Translations under genes and position numbers: made by a program | Part shown: one piece after another, positions 50,274 to 64,000 of the stretch | Numbering within the stretch: the stretch's first letter is position 1 | How the letters are laid out: the number at the start of each line of letters is the position of its first letter | The notes under the pieces: generated by a model | What the model saw: only the letters and a program-made list of their open reading frames with translations | The model's database searches: none | Told to the model about the DNA's origin: nothing | From: Actinernus sp. WN-2022 | Taxonomy: Eukaryota; Cnidaria; Anthozoa; Actiniaria; Actinernidae | Direction: 5' to 3' | Length of the DNA stretch: 64,000 nucleotides | Assembly (NCBI GenBank): GCA_030867875.1 | Contig: JAOWCC010000031.1 | Span: 56,093 to 120,092 of the forward strand

Positions 50274-50749
50274 GTAGGTACGGTCTGGGAATGTTGCTTG
50301 TCGTTTGACCAAAAAATAAAGTATTAATGTTAGAAACGAATTTATGACTGAGTTATTAAGTATTAATTCCTCTTTCTCGAGTTTTAATAAGAGAGAATTA
50401 TGTTTATATATAATGTCTATGAAGGATGATACAATTGTAAAAGTTGTTGGTAAATATTGTTACAGTATGCTTACAGTATTTAATAATAGTAATTCGAGAT
50501 AGTTATGAATGTTATTTCATTGTATTTCGACTTATATTTAGTTTTATAAGAATTCCTATGTACCATTTCTGGCGTTTATATGGAATAAAGTTTATTATTA
50601 CATAATGCGAACCAAACATGTCAGATTTCGCGGTCCTTAAATTTTCTGAATATTTGGTTGCCATGAAAACCGTTTTTTAACGGTGCTCCTACATTTGAGT
50701 ATAGTGTTTATAAAGTAAAAATGGATTATGTGTTAATAATTATTCATAG
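50274..50749 (+). other. Intron 2 of integrase-like gene B
   Basis: Copy of 35723-36198. It splits the helix-turn-helix at the same point. No other feature is seen. Confidence 0.65.
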
Positions 50750-51034
50750 GTGTCTCGATTTCAACAATTTGGAGACTACGGGTGAAACTGAATATTGAAA
50801 GTAGAACAAACCGAAGAAGAAAAGGAATGTCAAGAGCACATTTGAGAGCCCTCATTGAAGAACTTCAAGTCACCTCGCCAAACATTGGCATTATAATGAT
50901 AGAGGGAGAGATAGCTGGCCGCGATTTATATGCCTCAAGAACCGAAATAGCTGAAACGCTGGTCGAGATGGATCCCATGGGGGCGGTTCTCCGATGGAAT
51001 GAACAGATTCCTAGAGTGACCTATAATGTTCCAG
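50750..51034 (+). CDS. Integrase-like gene B, exon 3; gene truncated after it
   Basis: Translation identical to exon 3 of copy A (VSISTIWRLRVKLNI to YNVPG), followed by the same GTCAGT donor. No catalytic-core exon follows before satellite starts at 51226. The same truncation in both copies means it happened before the duplication. Confidence 0.7.
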
Positions 51035-51047
51035 GTCAGTGTTACTG

Positions 51048-51109
51048 TAGTCTCCTTTGCAGCCGAGGGAGTATGGGACCGACACTAAGAACGGCTGCAA
51101 AGGAGACTA
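51048..51109. mobile_element. 62-bp TIR mini-element, copy B
   Basis: Same 18-bp inverted ends and same 9-bp GTGTTACTG flanks as the element at 36497-36558. It was inherited by duplication. Confidence 0.8.
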
Positions 51110-54100
51110 GTGTTACTGCAGCCCGTTAAAAACTATAGTTTTTAGAGTCCTCGTGTAGACTAAAATAATGCCGGCCACGTGCGACCAGATAGTGAAAATG
51201 TCCACAACCAAATGTAATATTGATCATAGAAATAAATAAAAAGAAATAGAAATACATAAAGAAATGTATAAAACAAGTAACAAATAAATAAATACAACGC
51301 ATCCTCCTCTTTCATCCTGCATCATCCTGCATCATCCTGCATCACCGTGCATCATCGTGCATCACCGTGCATCAATCTGAATCACCGTGCATCATCGTGC
51401 ATCACCGTGCATCATCGTGCGTCATCGTGCATCAACCTGCATCATCCTGCATCATCCTGCATCATCCTGCTTCATCCTGCATCATCCTGCATCATCCTGC
51501 ATCATCCTGCATCATCCTGCATCATCCTGCATCAGTCTGCGTTATCCTGCGTCATCCTGCATCAGTCTGCGTTATCCTCCATCATCCTGCTTCATACTGG
51601 CCCATCCTGATTCATGCTGTCCAATCTTGGCATATCATGAACAAAATAAATAAATAAATAGAAATAAATAAAAAGAAATAGAAATACATAAAGAAATGTA
51701 TAAAACAAGTAACAAATAAATAAATACAACGCATCCTCCTCTTTCATCCTGCATCACCGTGCATCAATCTGCATCACCGTGCATCATCCTGTACCATCCT
51801 GCATCATCCTGCACCATCCTGCATCAACCTACATCATCCTGCATCATCCTGCATCATCCTGCATCATCCTGCATCATCCTGCATCATCCTGCATCAGTCT
51901 GCGTTATCCTGCATCATCCTGCATCAGTCTGCGTTATCCTGCTTCATACTGGCCCATCCTGATTCATGCTGTCCAATCTTGGCATATCATGAACAAAATA
52001 AATAAATAAATAGAAATAAATAAAAAGAAATAGAAATACATAAAGAAATGTATAAAACAAGTAACAAATAAATAAATACAATGCATCCTCCTCTTTCATC
52101 CTGCATCATCCTGCATCATCCTGCATCACCGTGCATCATCGTGCATCATCCTGCATCATCCTGCATCATCCTGCATCATCCTGCATCATCCTGCATCATC
52201 CTGCATCATCCTGCATCATCCTGCATCATCCTGCATCATTCTGCATCATCCTGCATCATCCTGCATCATCCTGCATCATCCTGCATCATCCTGCATCAGT
52301 CGGCGTTATCCTGCATCATCCTGCATCAGTCTGCGTTATCCTGCTTCATACTGGCCCATCCTGATTCATGCTGTCCAATCTTGGCATATCATGAACAAAA
52401 TAAATAAATAAATAGAAATAAATAAAAAGAAATAGAAATACATAAAGAAATGTATAAAAAATTAACAAATAAATAAATACAACGCATCCTCCTCTTTCAT
52501 CCTACATCATCGTGCATCATCGTGCATCACCGTGCATCAATCTGCATCACCGTGCATCATCGTGCGTCATCGTGCATCAACCTGCATCATCCTGCATCAT
52601 CCTGCATCATCCTGCTTCATCCTGCATCATCCTGCATCATCCTGCATCATCCTGCATCATCCTGCATCAGTCTGCGTTATCCTGCGTCATCCTGCATCAG
52701 TCTGCGTTATCCTCCATCATCCTGCTTCATACTGGCCCATCCTGATTCATGCTGTCCAATCTTGGCATATCATGAACAAAATAAATAAATAAATAGAAAT
52801 AAATAAAAAGAAATAGAAATACATAAAGAAATGTATAAAACAAGTAACAAATAAATAAATACAACGCATCCTCCTCTTTCATCCTGCATCACCGTGCATC
52901 AATCTGCATCACCGTGCATCATCCTGTACCATCCTGCATCATCCTGCACCATCCTGCATCAACCTACATCATCCTGCATCATCCTGCATCATCCTGCATC
53001 ATCCTGCATCATCCTGCATCATCTTGCATCAGTCTGCGTTATCCTGCATCATCCTGCATCAGTCTGCGTTATCCTGCTTCATACTGGCCCATCCTGATTC
53101 ATGCTGTCCAATCTTGGCATATCATGAACAAAATAAATAAATAAATAGAAATAAATAAAAAGAAATAGAAATACATAAAGAAATGTATAAAACAAGTAAC
53201 AAATAAATAAATACAACGCATCCTCCTCTTTCATCCTGCATCATCCTGCATCATCCTGCATCACCGTGCATCACCGTGCATCAATCTGAATCACCGTGCA
53301 TCATCGTGCATCACCGTGCATCAATCTGCATCACCGTGCATCATCGTGCGTCATCGTGCATCAACCTGCATCATCCTGCATCATCCTGCATCAACCTGCA
53401 TCATCCTGCATCATCCTGCATTATCCTGCATCATCCTGGATCATCCTGCATCATCCTGCATCATCCTGCATCATCCTGCATCATCCTGCATCATCCTGCA
53501 TCATCCTGCATCATCCTGCATCATCCTGCATCAGTCGGCGTTATCCTGCATCATCCTGCATCAGTCTGCATTATCCTGCTTCATACTGGCCCATCCTGAT
53601 TCATGCTGTCCAATCTTGGCATATCATGAACAAAATAAATAAATAAATAGAAATAAATAAAAAGAAATAGAAATACATAAAGAAATGTATAAAACAAGTA
53701 ACAAATAAATAAATACAACGCATCCTCCTCTTTCATCCTACATCATCGTGCATCATCGTGCATCACCGTGCATCAATCTGCATCACCGTGCATCATCGTG
53801 CATCATCGTGCCTCAACCTGCACCATCCTGCATCATCCTGCATCATCCTGCATGATCCTGCATGATCCTGCATCATCCTGCTTCATCCTGCATCATCCTG
53901 CATTATCCTGCATCATCCTGCATCATCCTGCGTCATCCTGCATCATCCTGCATCATCCTGCATCATCGTGCATCAACCTGCATCATCCTGCGTCATCCTG
54001 CATCATCCTGCATCAGTCTGCGTTATCCTGCATCATCCTGCATCATCCTGCATCATCCTGCATCAGCCTGCATCATCCTGCATCACCCTGCATCATCCTG

Positions 54101-55859
54101 CATCATCCTGCATCATCCTGCATCAACCTGCATCATCCTGCATCATCCTGCATCATCCTGCATCATCCTGCGTCATCCTGCATCATCCTGCGTCATCCTG
54201 CATCATCCTGCATCATCCTGCATCATCCTGCATCAGTCTGCGTTATCCTGCATCATCCTGCATCAGTCTGCGTTATCCTGCTTAATACTGGCCCATCCAG
54301 ATTCATGCTGTCCAATCTTGGCATATCATGAACAAAATAAATAAATAAATAGAAAAAAATAAAATAAATAGAAATACATAAAGAAATGTATAAAACAAGT
54401 AACAAATAAATAAATTCAACGCATCCTCCTCTTTCACCCTGCATCATCCTGCATCATCCTGCATCATCCTGCATCATCGTGCATCATCGTGCATCACCGT
54501 GCATCAATCTGCATCACCGTGCATCATCGTGCATCATCGTGCATCAACCTGCATCATCCTGCATCATCCTGCATCATCCTGCATCATCCTGCATCATCCT
54601 GCATCATCCTGCATCATCCTACATCATCCTGCATCATCCTGCCTCATCCTGCATCATCCTGCCTCATTCTGCATCATCCTGCATCATCCTGCATCATCCT
54701 GCATCATCCTGCATCATCCTGCATCATCCTGCATCATCCTGCATCATCCTGCATCAGTCTGCGTTATCCTGCATCAGTCTGCGTTATCCTCCATCATCCT
54801 GCTTCATACTGGCCCATCCTGATTCATGCTGTCCAATCTTGGCATATCATGAACAAAATAAATAAATAAATAGAAATAAATAAAAAGAAATATAAATACA
54901 TAAAGAAATGTATAAAACAAGTAACAAATAAATAAATACAACGCATCCTCCTCTTTCATCCTGCATCATCCTGCATCAACCTGCATCATCGTGCATCATC
55001 GTGCATCACCGTGCATCAATCTGCATCACCGTGCATCATCGTGCATCATCGTGCATCAACCTGCATCATCCTGCATCATTCTGCATCATCCTGCATAATC
55101 CTGCATCATCCTGCATCATCCTGCATCATCCTGCATCATCCTGCATCAGTCTGCGTTATCCTGCAACATCCTGCATCAGTCTGCGTTATCCCGCTTAATA
55201 CTGGCCCATCCTGATTCATGCTGTCCAATCTTGGCATATCATGAACAAAATAAATAAATAAATAGAAATAAATAAAAAGAAATAGAAATACATAAAGAAA
55301 TGTATAAAACAAGTAACAAATAAATAAATTCAACGCATCCTCCTCTTTCATCCTGCATCACCGTGAATCAATCTGCATCACCGTGCATCATCCTGTACCA
55401 TCCTGCATCATCCTGCACCATCCTGCATCAACCTACATCATCCTGCATCATCCTGCATCATCCTGCATCATCCTGCATCTTCCTGCATCATCCTGCATCA
55501 GTCTGCGTTATCCTGCATCATCCTGCATCAGTCTGCGTTATCCTGCTTCATACTGGCCCATCCTGATTCATGCTGTCCAATCTTGGCATATCATGAACAA
55601 AATAAATAAATAAATAGAAATAAATAAAAAGAAATAGAAATACATAAAGAAATGTATAAAACAAGTAACAAATAAATAAATTCAACGCATCCTCCTCTTT
55701 CATCCTGCATCACCGTGCATCAATCTGCATCACCGTGCATCATCCTGTACCATCCTGCATCATCCTGCACCATCCTGCATCAACCTACATCATCCTGCAT
55801 CATCCTGCATCATCCTGCATCATCCTGCATCATCCTGCATCATCCTGCATCAGTCTGCG

Positions 55860-57770
55860 TTATCCTGCAACATCCTGCATCAGTCTGCGTTATCCCGCTT
55901 AATACTGGCCCATCCTGATTCATGCTGTCCAATCTTGGCATATCATGAACAAAATAAATAAATAAATAGAAATAAATAAAAAGAAATAGAAATACATAAA
56001 GAAATGTATAAAACAAGTAACAAATAAATAAATTCAACGCATCCTCCTCTTTCACCCTGCATCATCCTGCATCATCCTGCATCATCCTGCATCATCCTGC
56101 ATCATCCTGCATCAGTCTGCGTTATCCTGCATCAGTCTGCGTTATCCTCCATCATCCTGCTTCATACTGGCCCATCCTGATTCATGCTGTCCAATCTTGG
56201 CATATCATGAACAAAATAAATAAATAAATAGAAATAAATAAAAAGAAATAGAAATACATAAAGAAATGTATAAAAAATTAACAAATAAATAAATACAACG
56301 CATCCTCCTCTTTCATCCTGCATCATCCTGCATCATCCTGCATCACCGTGCATCATCGTGCATCAATCTGAATCACCGTGCATCATCGTGCATCACCGTG
56401 CATCAATCTGCATCACCGTGCATCATCGTGCGTCATCGTGCATCAACCTGCATCATCCTGCATCATCCTGCATCAACCTGCATCATCCTGCATCATCCTG
56501 CATTATCCTGCATCATCCTGGATCATCCTGCATCATCCTGCATCATCCTGCATCATCCTGCATCATCCTGCATCATCCTGCATCATCCTGCATCATCCTG
56601 CATCATCCTGCATCATCCTGCATCATCCTGCATCATCCTGCATCATCCTGCATCAGTCGGCGTTATCCTGCATCATCCTGCATCAGTCTGCGTTATCCTG
56701 CTTCATACTGGCCCATCCTGATTCATGCTGTCCAATCTTGGCATATCATGAACAAAATAAATAAATAAATAGAAATAAATAAAAAGAAATAGAAATACAT
56801 AAAGAAATGTATAAAACAAGTAACAAATAAATAAATACAACGCATCCTCCTCTTTCATCCTGCATCATCCTGCATCATCCTGCATCACCGTGCATCATCG
56901 TGCATCACCGTGCATCAATCTGAATCACCGTGCATCATCGTGCATCACCGTGCATCAATCTGCATCACCGTGCATCATCGTGCGTCATCGTGCATCAACC
57001 TGCATCATCCTGCATCATCCTGCATCAACCTGCATCATCCTGCATCATCCTGCATTATCCTGCATCATCCTGGATATTCCTGCATCATCCTGCATCATCC
57101 TGCATCATCCTGCATCATCCTGCATCATCCTGCATCATCCTGCATCATCCTGCATCATCCTGCATCATCCTGCATCATCCTGCATCATCCTGCATCATCC
57201 TGCATCAGTCGGCGTTATCCTGCATCATCCTGCATCAGTCTGCGTTATCCTGCTTCATACTGGCCCATCCTGATTCATGCTGTCCAATCTTGGCATATCA
57301 TGAACAAAATAAATAAATAAATAGAAATAAATAAAAAGAAATAGAAATACATAAAGAAATGTATAAAAAATTAACAAATAAATAAATACAACGCATCCTC
57401 CTCTTTCATCCTACATCATCGTGCATCATCGTGCATCACCGTGCATCAATCTGCATCACCGTGCATCATGGTGCGTCATCGTGCATCAACCTGCATCATC
57501 CTGCATCATCCTGCATCATCCTGCATCATCCTGCATCATCCTGCATCATCCTGCATCATCCTGCATCATCCTGCATCATCCTGCATCATCCTGCATCATC
57601 CTGCATCAGTCTGCGTTATCCTGCATCATCCTGCATCAGTCTACGTTATCCTGCTTCATACTGGCCCATCCTGATTCATGCTGTCCAATCTTGGCATATC
57701 ATGAACAAAATAAATAAATAAATAGAAATAAATAAAAAGAAATAGAAATACATAAAGAAATGTATAAAAC
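55860..57770 (+). repeat. Satellite superunit of about 2.07 kb, copy 1
   Basis: Monomer landmarks at 55840, 56358, 56890 and 57421 recur at 57908, 58426, 58958 and 59489, a constant offset of 2068 bp. Shared rare variants include CTGGATCATCC, CTGGATATTCC and a GAATCACCG unit. The left edge is approximate. Confidence 0.85.
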
Positions 57771-57927
57771 AAGTAACAAATAAATAAATACAACGCATCC
57801 TCCTCTTTCATCCTGCATCATCCTGCATCAACCTGCATCATCCTGCATCATTCTGCATCATCCTGCATAATCCTGCATCATCCTGCATCATCCTGCATCA
57901 TCCTGCATCATCCTGCATCAGTCTGCG

Positions 57928-59835
57928 TTATCCTGCAACATCCTGCATCAGTCTGCGTTATCCCGCTTAATACTGGCCCATCCTGATTCATGCTGTCCAA
58001 TCTTGGCATATCATGAACAAAATAAATAAATAAATAGAAATAAATAAAAAGAAATAGAAATACATAAAGAAATGTATAAAACAAGTAACAAATAAATAAA
58101 TTCAACGCATCCTCCTCTTTCACCCTGCATCATCCTGCATCATCCTGCATCATCCTGCATCATCCTGCATCATCCTGCATCAGTCTGCGTTATCCTGCAT
58201 CAGTCTGCGTTATCCTCCATCATCCTGCTTCATACTGGCCCATCCTGATTCATGCTGTCCAATCTTGGCATATCATGAACAAAATAAATAAATAAATAGA
58301 AATAAATAAAAAGAAATAGAAATACATAAAGAAATGTATAAAAAATTAACAAATAAATAAATACAACGCATCCTCCTCTTTCATCCTGCATCATCCTGCA
58401 TCATCCTGCATCACCGTGCATCATCGTGCATCAATCTGAATCACCGTGCATCATCGTGCATCACCGTGCATCAATCTGCATCACCGTGCATCATCGTGCG
58501 TCATCGTGCATCAACCTGCATCATCCTGCATCATCCTGCATCAACCTGCATCATCCTGCATCATCCTGCATTATCCTGCATCATCCTGGATCATCCTGCA
58601 TCATCCTGCATCATCCTGCATCATCCTGCATCATCCTGCATCATCCTGCATCATCCTGCATCATCCTGCATCATCCTGCATCATCCTGCATCATCCTGCA
58701 TCATCCTGCATCATCCTGCATCAGTCGGCGTTATCCTGCATCATCCTGCATCAGTCTGCGTTATCCTGCTTCATACTGGCCCATCCTGATTCATGCTGTC
58801 CAATCTTGGCATATCATGAACAAAATAAATAAATAAATAGAAATAAATAAAAAGAAATAGAAATACATAAAGAAATGTATAAAACAAGTAACAAATAAAT
58901 AAATACAACGCATCCTCCTCTTTCATCCTGCATCATCCTGCATCATCCTGCATCACCGTGCATCATCGTGCATCACCGTGCATCAATCTGAATCACCGTG
59001 CATCATCGTGCATCACCGTGCATCAATCTGCATCACCGTGCATCATCGTGCGTCATCGTGCATCAACCTGCATCATCCTGCATCATCCTGCATCAACCTG
59101 CATCATCCTGCATCATCCTGCATTATCCTGCATCATCCTGGATATTCCTGCATCATCCTGCATCATCCTGCATCATCCTGCATCATCCTGCATCATCCTG
59201 CATCATCCTGCATCATCCTGCATCATCCTGCATCATCCTGCATCATCCTGCATCATCCTGCATCATCCTGCATCAGTCGGCGTTATCCTGCATCATCCTG
59301 CATCAGTCTGCGTTATCCTGCTTCATACTGGCCCATCCTGATTCATGCTGTCCAATCTTGGCATATCATGAACAAAATAAATAAATAAATAGAAATAAAT
59401 AAAAAGAAATAGAAATACATAAAGAAATGTATAAAAAATTAACAAATAAATAAATACAACGCATCCTCCTCTTTCATCCTACATCATCGTGCATCATCGT
59501 GCATCACCGTGCATCAATCTGCATCACCGTGCATCATGGTGCGTCATCGTGCATCAACCTGCATCATCCTGCATCATCCTGCATCATCCTGCATCATCCT
59601 GCATCATCCTGCATCATCCTGCATCATCCTGCATCATCCTGCATCATCCTGCATCATCCTGCATCAGTCTGCGTTATCCTGCATCATCCTGCATCAGTCT
59701 ACGTTATCCTGCTTCATACTGGCCCATCCTGATTCATGCTGTCCAATCTTGGCATATCATGAACAAAATAAATAAATAAATAGAAATAAATAAAAAGAAA
59801 TAGAAATACATAAAGAAATGTATAAAACAAGTAAC
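57928..59835 (+). repeat. Satellite superunit of about 2.07 kb, copy 2
   Basis: Second copy of 55860-57770. The last monomer has fewer 10-bp units than its partner (59489 versus 57421). The sequence before 57908 differs from that before 55840, marking the duplication edge. Confidence 0.85.
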
Positions 59836-62639
59836 AAATAAATAAATACAACGCATCCTCCTCTTTCATCCTGCATTAACCTGCATCAACCTGCATCATC
59901 GTGCATCATCGTGCATCACCGTGCATCAATCTGCATCACCGTGCATCATCGTGCATCATCGTGCATCAACCTGCATCATCCTGCATCATCCTGCATCATC
60001 CTGCATCATCCTGCATCATCCTGCATCATCCTGCATCATCCTGCATCATCCTGCATCATCCTGCATCATCCTGCATCATCCTGCATCATCCTGCATCATC
60101 CTGCATCATCCTGCATCATCCTGCATCATACTGCATCATCCTGCATCATCCTGCATCATCGTGCATCATCCTGCATCATCCTGCATCAGTCTGCGTTATC
60201 CTGCATCAGTCTGCGTTATCCTCCATCATCCTGCTTCATACTGGCCCATCCTGATTCATGCTGTCCAATCTTGGCATATCATGAACAAAATAAATAAATA
60301 AATAGAAATAAATAAAAAGAAATAGAAATACATAAAGAAATGTATAAAAAATTAACAAATAAATAAATACAACGCATCCTCCTCTTTCATCCTACATCAT
60401 CGTGCATCATCGTGCATCACCGTGCATCAATCTGCATCACCGTGCATCATCGTGCGTCATCGTGCATCAACCTGCATCATCCTGCATCATTCTGCATCAT
60501 CCTGCATAATCCTGCATCATCCTGCATCATCCTGCATCATCCTGCATCATCCTGCATCAGTCTGCGTTATCCTGCAACATCCTGCATCAGTCTGCGTTAT
60601 CCCGCTTAATACTGGCCCATCCTGATTCATGCTGTCCAATCTTGGCATATCATGAACAAAATAAATAAATAAATAGAAATAAATAAAAAGAAATAGAAAT
60701 ACATAAAGAAATGTATAAAACAAGTAACAAATAAATAAATTCAACGCATCCTCCTCTTTCACCCTGCATCATCCTGCATCATCCTGCATCATCCTGCATC
60801 ATCCTGCATCATCCTGCATCAGTCTGCGTTATCCTGCATCAGTCTGCGTTATCCTCCATCATCCTGCTTCATACTGGCCCATCCTGATTCATGCTGTCCA
60901 ATCTTGGCATATCATGAACAAAATAAATAAATAAATAGAAATAAATAAAAAGAAATAGAAATACATAAAGAAATGTATAAAAAATTAACAAATAAATAAA
61001 TACAACGCATCCTCCTCTTTCATCCTACATCATCGTGCATCATCGTGCATCACCGTGCATCAATCTGCATCACCGTGCATCATGGTGCGTCATCGTGCAT
61101 CAACCTGCATCATCCTGCATCATCCTGCATCATCCTGCATCATCCTGCATCATCCTGCATCATCCTGCATCATCCTGCATCATCCTGCATCATCCTGCAT
61201 CATCCTGCATCATCCTGCATCATCCTGCATCGTCCTGCATCAGTCTGCGTTATCCTGCTTCATACTGGCCCATCCTGATTCATGCTGTCCAATCTTGGCA
61301 TATCATGAACAAAATAAATAAATAAATAGAAATAAATAAAAAGAAATAGAAATACATAAAGAAATGTATAAAACAAGTAACAAATAAATAAATACAACGC
61401 ATCCTCCTCTTTCATCCTGCATCATCCTGCATCAACCTGCATCATCGTGCATCATCGTGCATCACCGTGCATCAATCTGCATCACCGTGCATCATCGTGC
61501 ATCATCGTGCATCAACCTGCATCATCCTGCATCATCCTGCATCATCCTGCATCATCCTGCATCATCCTGCATCATCCTGCATCATCCTGCATCAGTCTGC
61601 GTTATCCTCCATCATCCTGCTTCATACTGGCCCATCCTGATTCATGCTGTCCAATCTTGGCATATCATGAACAAAATAAATAAATAAATATAAATAAATA
61701 AAAAGAAATAGAAATACATAAAGAAATGTATAAAACAAGTAACAAATAAATAAATACAACGCATCCTCCTCTTTCATCCTGCATCATCCTGCATCATCCT
61801 GCATCAACCTGCATCATCCTGCATCATCCTGCATCATCCTGCATCATCCTGCATCATCCTGCATCATCCTGCATCATCCTGCATCATCCTGCATCATCCT
61901 GCATCATCCTGCATCATCCTGCATCATCCTGCATCATCCTGCATCATCCTGCATCATCCTGCATCAGTCGGCGTTATCCTGCATCATCCTGCATCAGTCT
62001 GCGTTATCCTGCTTCATACTGGCCCATCCTGATTCATGCTGTCCAATCTTGGCATATCATGAACAAAATAAATAAATAAATAGAAATAAATAAAAAGAAA
62101 TAGAAATACATAAAGAAATGTATAAAACAAGTAACAAATAAATAAATACAACGCATCCTCCTCTTTCATCCTACATCATCGTGCATCATCGTGCATCACC
62201 GTGCATCAATCTGCATCACCGTGCATCATCGTGCATCATCGTGCATCATCGTGCATCAACCTGCACCATCCTGCATCATCCTGCATCATCCTGCATCATC
62301 CTGCATCATCCTGCATCATCCTGCATCAGTCTGCGTTATCCTGATTCATGCTGTCCAATCTTGGCATATCATGAACAAAATAAATAAATAAATAGAAATA
62401 AATAAAAAGAAATAGAAATACATAAAGAAATGTATAAAACAAGTAACAAATAAATAAATTCAACGCATCCTCCTCTTTCACCCTGCATCATCCTGCATCA
62501 TCCTGCATCATCCTGCATCATCCTGCATCATCCTGCATCAGTCTGCGTTATCCTGCATCAGTCTGCGTTATCCTCCATCATCCTGCTTCATACTGGCCCA
62601 TCCTGATTCATGCTGTCCAATCTTGGCATATCATGAACA

Positions 62640-62720
62640 AAATAAATAAATAAATAGAAATAAATAAAAAGAAATAGAAATACATAAAAAGAAATAGCAA
62701 TACATAAAGAAATGTATAAA
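62640..62720 (+). repeat. Spacer with internal 20-bp duplication
   Basis: In this monomer the AAAT-like spacer carries an extra segment close to AAAAGAAATAGCAATACAT (about 62688-62707) beside the normal AAAAGAAATAGAAATACAT. I saw this in no other monomer. It shows the spacer also changes by local slippage, though rarely compared with the 10-bp run. Confidence 0.75.
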
Positions 62721-64000
62721 AAATTAACAAATAAATAAATACAACGCATCCTCCTCTTTCATCCTACATCATCGTGCATCATCGTGCATCACCGTGCATC
62801 AATCTGCATCACCGTGCATCATCGTGCATCATCCTGCATCAACCTGCATCATCCTGCATCATCGTGCGTCATCGTGCATCATCCTGCATCATCCTACATC
62901 ATCCTGCATCATCCTGCATCATCCTGCATCATCCTGCATCATCCTGCATCATCCTGCATCATCCTGCATCATCCTGCATCATCCTGCATCATCCTGCATC
63001 ATCCTGCATCATCCTGCATCATCCTGCATCATCCTGCATCATCCTGCATCATCCTGCATCATCCTGCATCATCCTGCATCATCCTGCATCATCCTGCATC
63101 AGTCGGCGTTATCCTGCATCATCCTGCATCAGTCTGCGTTATCCTGCTTCATACTGGCCCATCCTGATTCATGCTGTCCAATCTTGGCATATCATGAACA
63201 AAATAAATAAATAAATAGAAATAAATAAAAAGAAATAGAAATACATAAAGAAATGTATAAAAAATTAACAAATAAATAAATACAACGCATCCTCCTCTTT
63301 CATCCTACATCATCGTGCATCATCGTGCATCACCGTGCATCAATCTGCATCACCGTGCATCATCGTGCGTCATCGTGCATCAACCTGCATCATCCTGCAT
63401 CATTCTGCATCATCCTGCATAATCCTGCATCATCCTGCATCATCCTGCATCATCCTGCATCATCCTGCATCAGTCTGCGTTATCCTGCAACATCCTGCAT
63501 CAGTCTGCGTTATCCCGCTTAATACTGGCCCATCCTGATTCATGCTGTCCAATCTTGGCATATCATGAACAAAATAAATAAATAAATAGAAATAAATAAA
63601 AAGAAATAGAAATACATAAAGAAATGTATAAAACAAGTAACAAATAAATAAATTCAACGCATCCTCCTCTTTCACCCTGCATCATCCTGCATCATCCTGC
63701 ATCATCCTGCATCAATCCTGCATCATCCTGCATCAGTCTGCGTTATCCTGCATCAGTCTGCGTTATCCTCCATCATCCTGCTTCATACTGGCCCATCCTG
63801 ATTCATGCTGTCCAATCTTGGCATATCATGAACAAAATAAATAAATAAATAGAAATAAATAAAAAGAAATAGAAATACATAAAGAAATGTATAAAAAAAT
63901 TAACAAATAAATAAATACAACGCATCCTCCTCTTTCATCCTACATCATCGTGCATCATCGTGCATCACCGTGCATCAATCTGCATCACCGTGCATCATGG

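Larger units (their letters stand above)
39554..54031. repeat. Tandem segmental duplication, copy B (about 14.5 kb)
   Basis: Second copy, directly abutting copy A. The unique island B (42186-51225) differs from A at four bases that I found (33578/48130, 32322/46874, 32971/47523, 36594/51145) and in a G run (16 versus 15). The right flank matches copy A with offset falling from 14551 to 14541 to 14531, steps of one 10-bp unit. The match ends near 54031, where satellite resembling 9300-10100 continues. Confidence 0.92.
51226..64000 (+). repeat. Complex satellite array, right block (about 31 monomers)
   Basis: Same compound satellite, continuing past the window end. Up to about 54031 it is the right flank of copy B. 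The segment to 54869 resembles 9300-10123. From about 55360 on, monomers of several types alternate, including a 2.07-kb tandem repeat. No gene is seen. Confidence 0.96.

Overview
The window looks like animal nuclear DNA, probably a marine invertebrate. An anthozoan (coral or anemone) is my best guess, inferred from spliced genes with GTAAG-type donors, LINE C-terminal remnants, a tiny TIR element and an animal integrase-like gene family. It has no bacterial gene structure. About 46 kb of the 64 kb is one complex satellite. The rest is two almost identical 9.04-kb islands of ordinary sequence at 27634-36674 and 42186-51225.

The satellite (1-27633, 36675-42185, 51226-64000) has roughly 105-110 monomers by my count. 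Each is about 250-700 bp, average near 430. A monomer is a variable run of a 10-bp unit (TGCATCATCC), then a conserved stretch of decaying 10-bp units, then about 80-90 bp of AAAT-like spacer and a short CATCCTCCTCTTTC re-entry motif. Monomers carry lineage-specific variants and form higher-order units: about 4.5 kb repeated 2.6 times (14938-26690), a nested 0.8-0.9-kb doublet, and about 2.07 kb repeated twice (about 55860-59835). All long + strand reading frames in the satellite are by-products of the 10-bp period and start on GTG, not ATG.

Each island holds two divergently arranged spliced genes. On the minus strand is an unrecognised gene with an ATG exon at 32618-32937, a phase-matched Ser/Thr-rich acidic exon at 30822-31186, and two small phase-matched candidate exons. 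On the plus strand is a three-exon gene (33650-36483) matching the N-terminal half of an animal integrase-like DDE protein family. It ends at a splice donor where the catalytic exon should follow; satellite begins about 190 bp later, so it is probably truncated. The island also contains two LINE C-terminal remnants, a 62-bp TIR element with a 9-bp target duplication, and a foldback element.

The two islands with flanking satellite form a tandem segmental duplication of about 14.5 kb (about 24581-39553 and 39554-54031). I found four substitutions and one 1-bp poly-G length change across 9.04 kb. The junction lies inside a chimeric satellite monomer, which points to unequal exchange within the 10-bp array.
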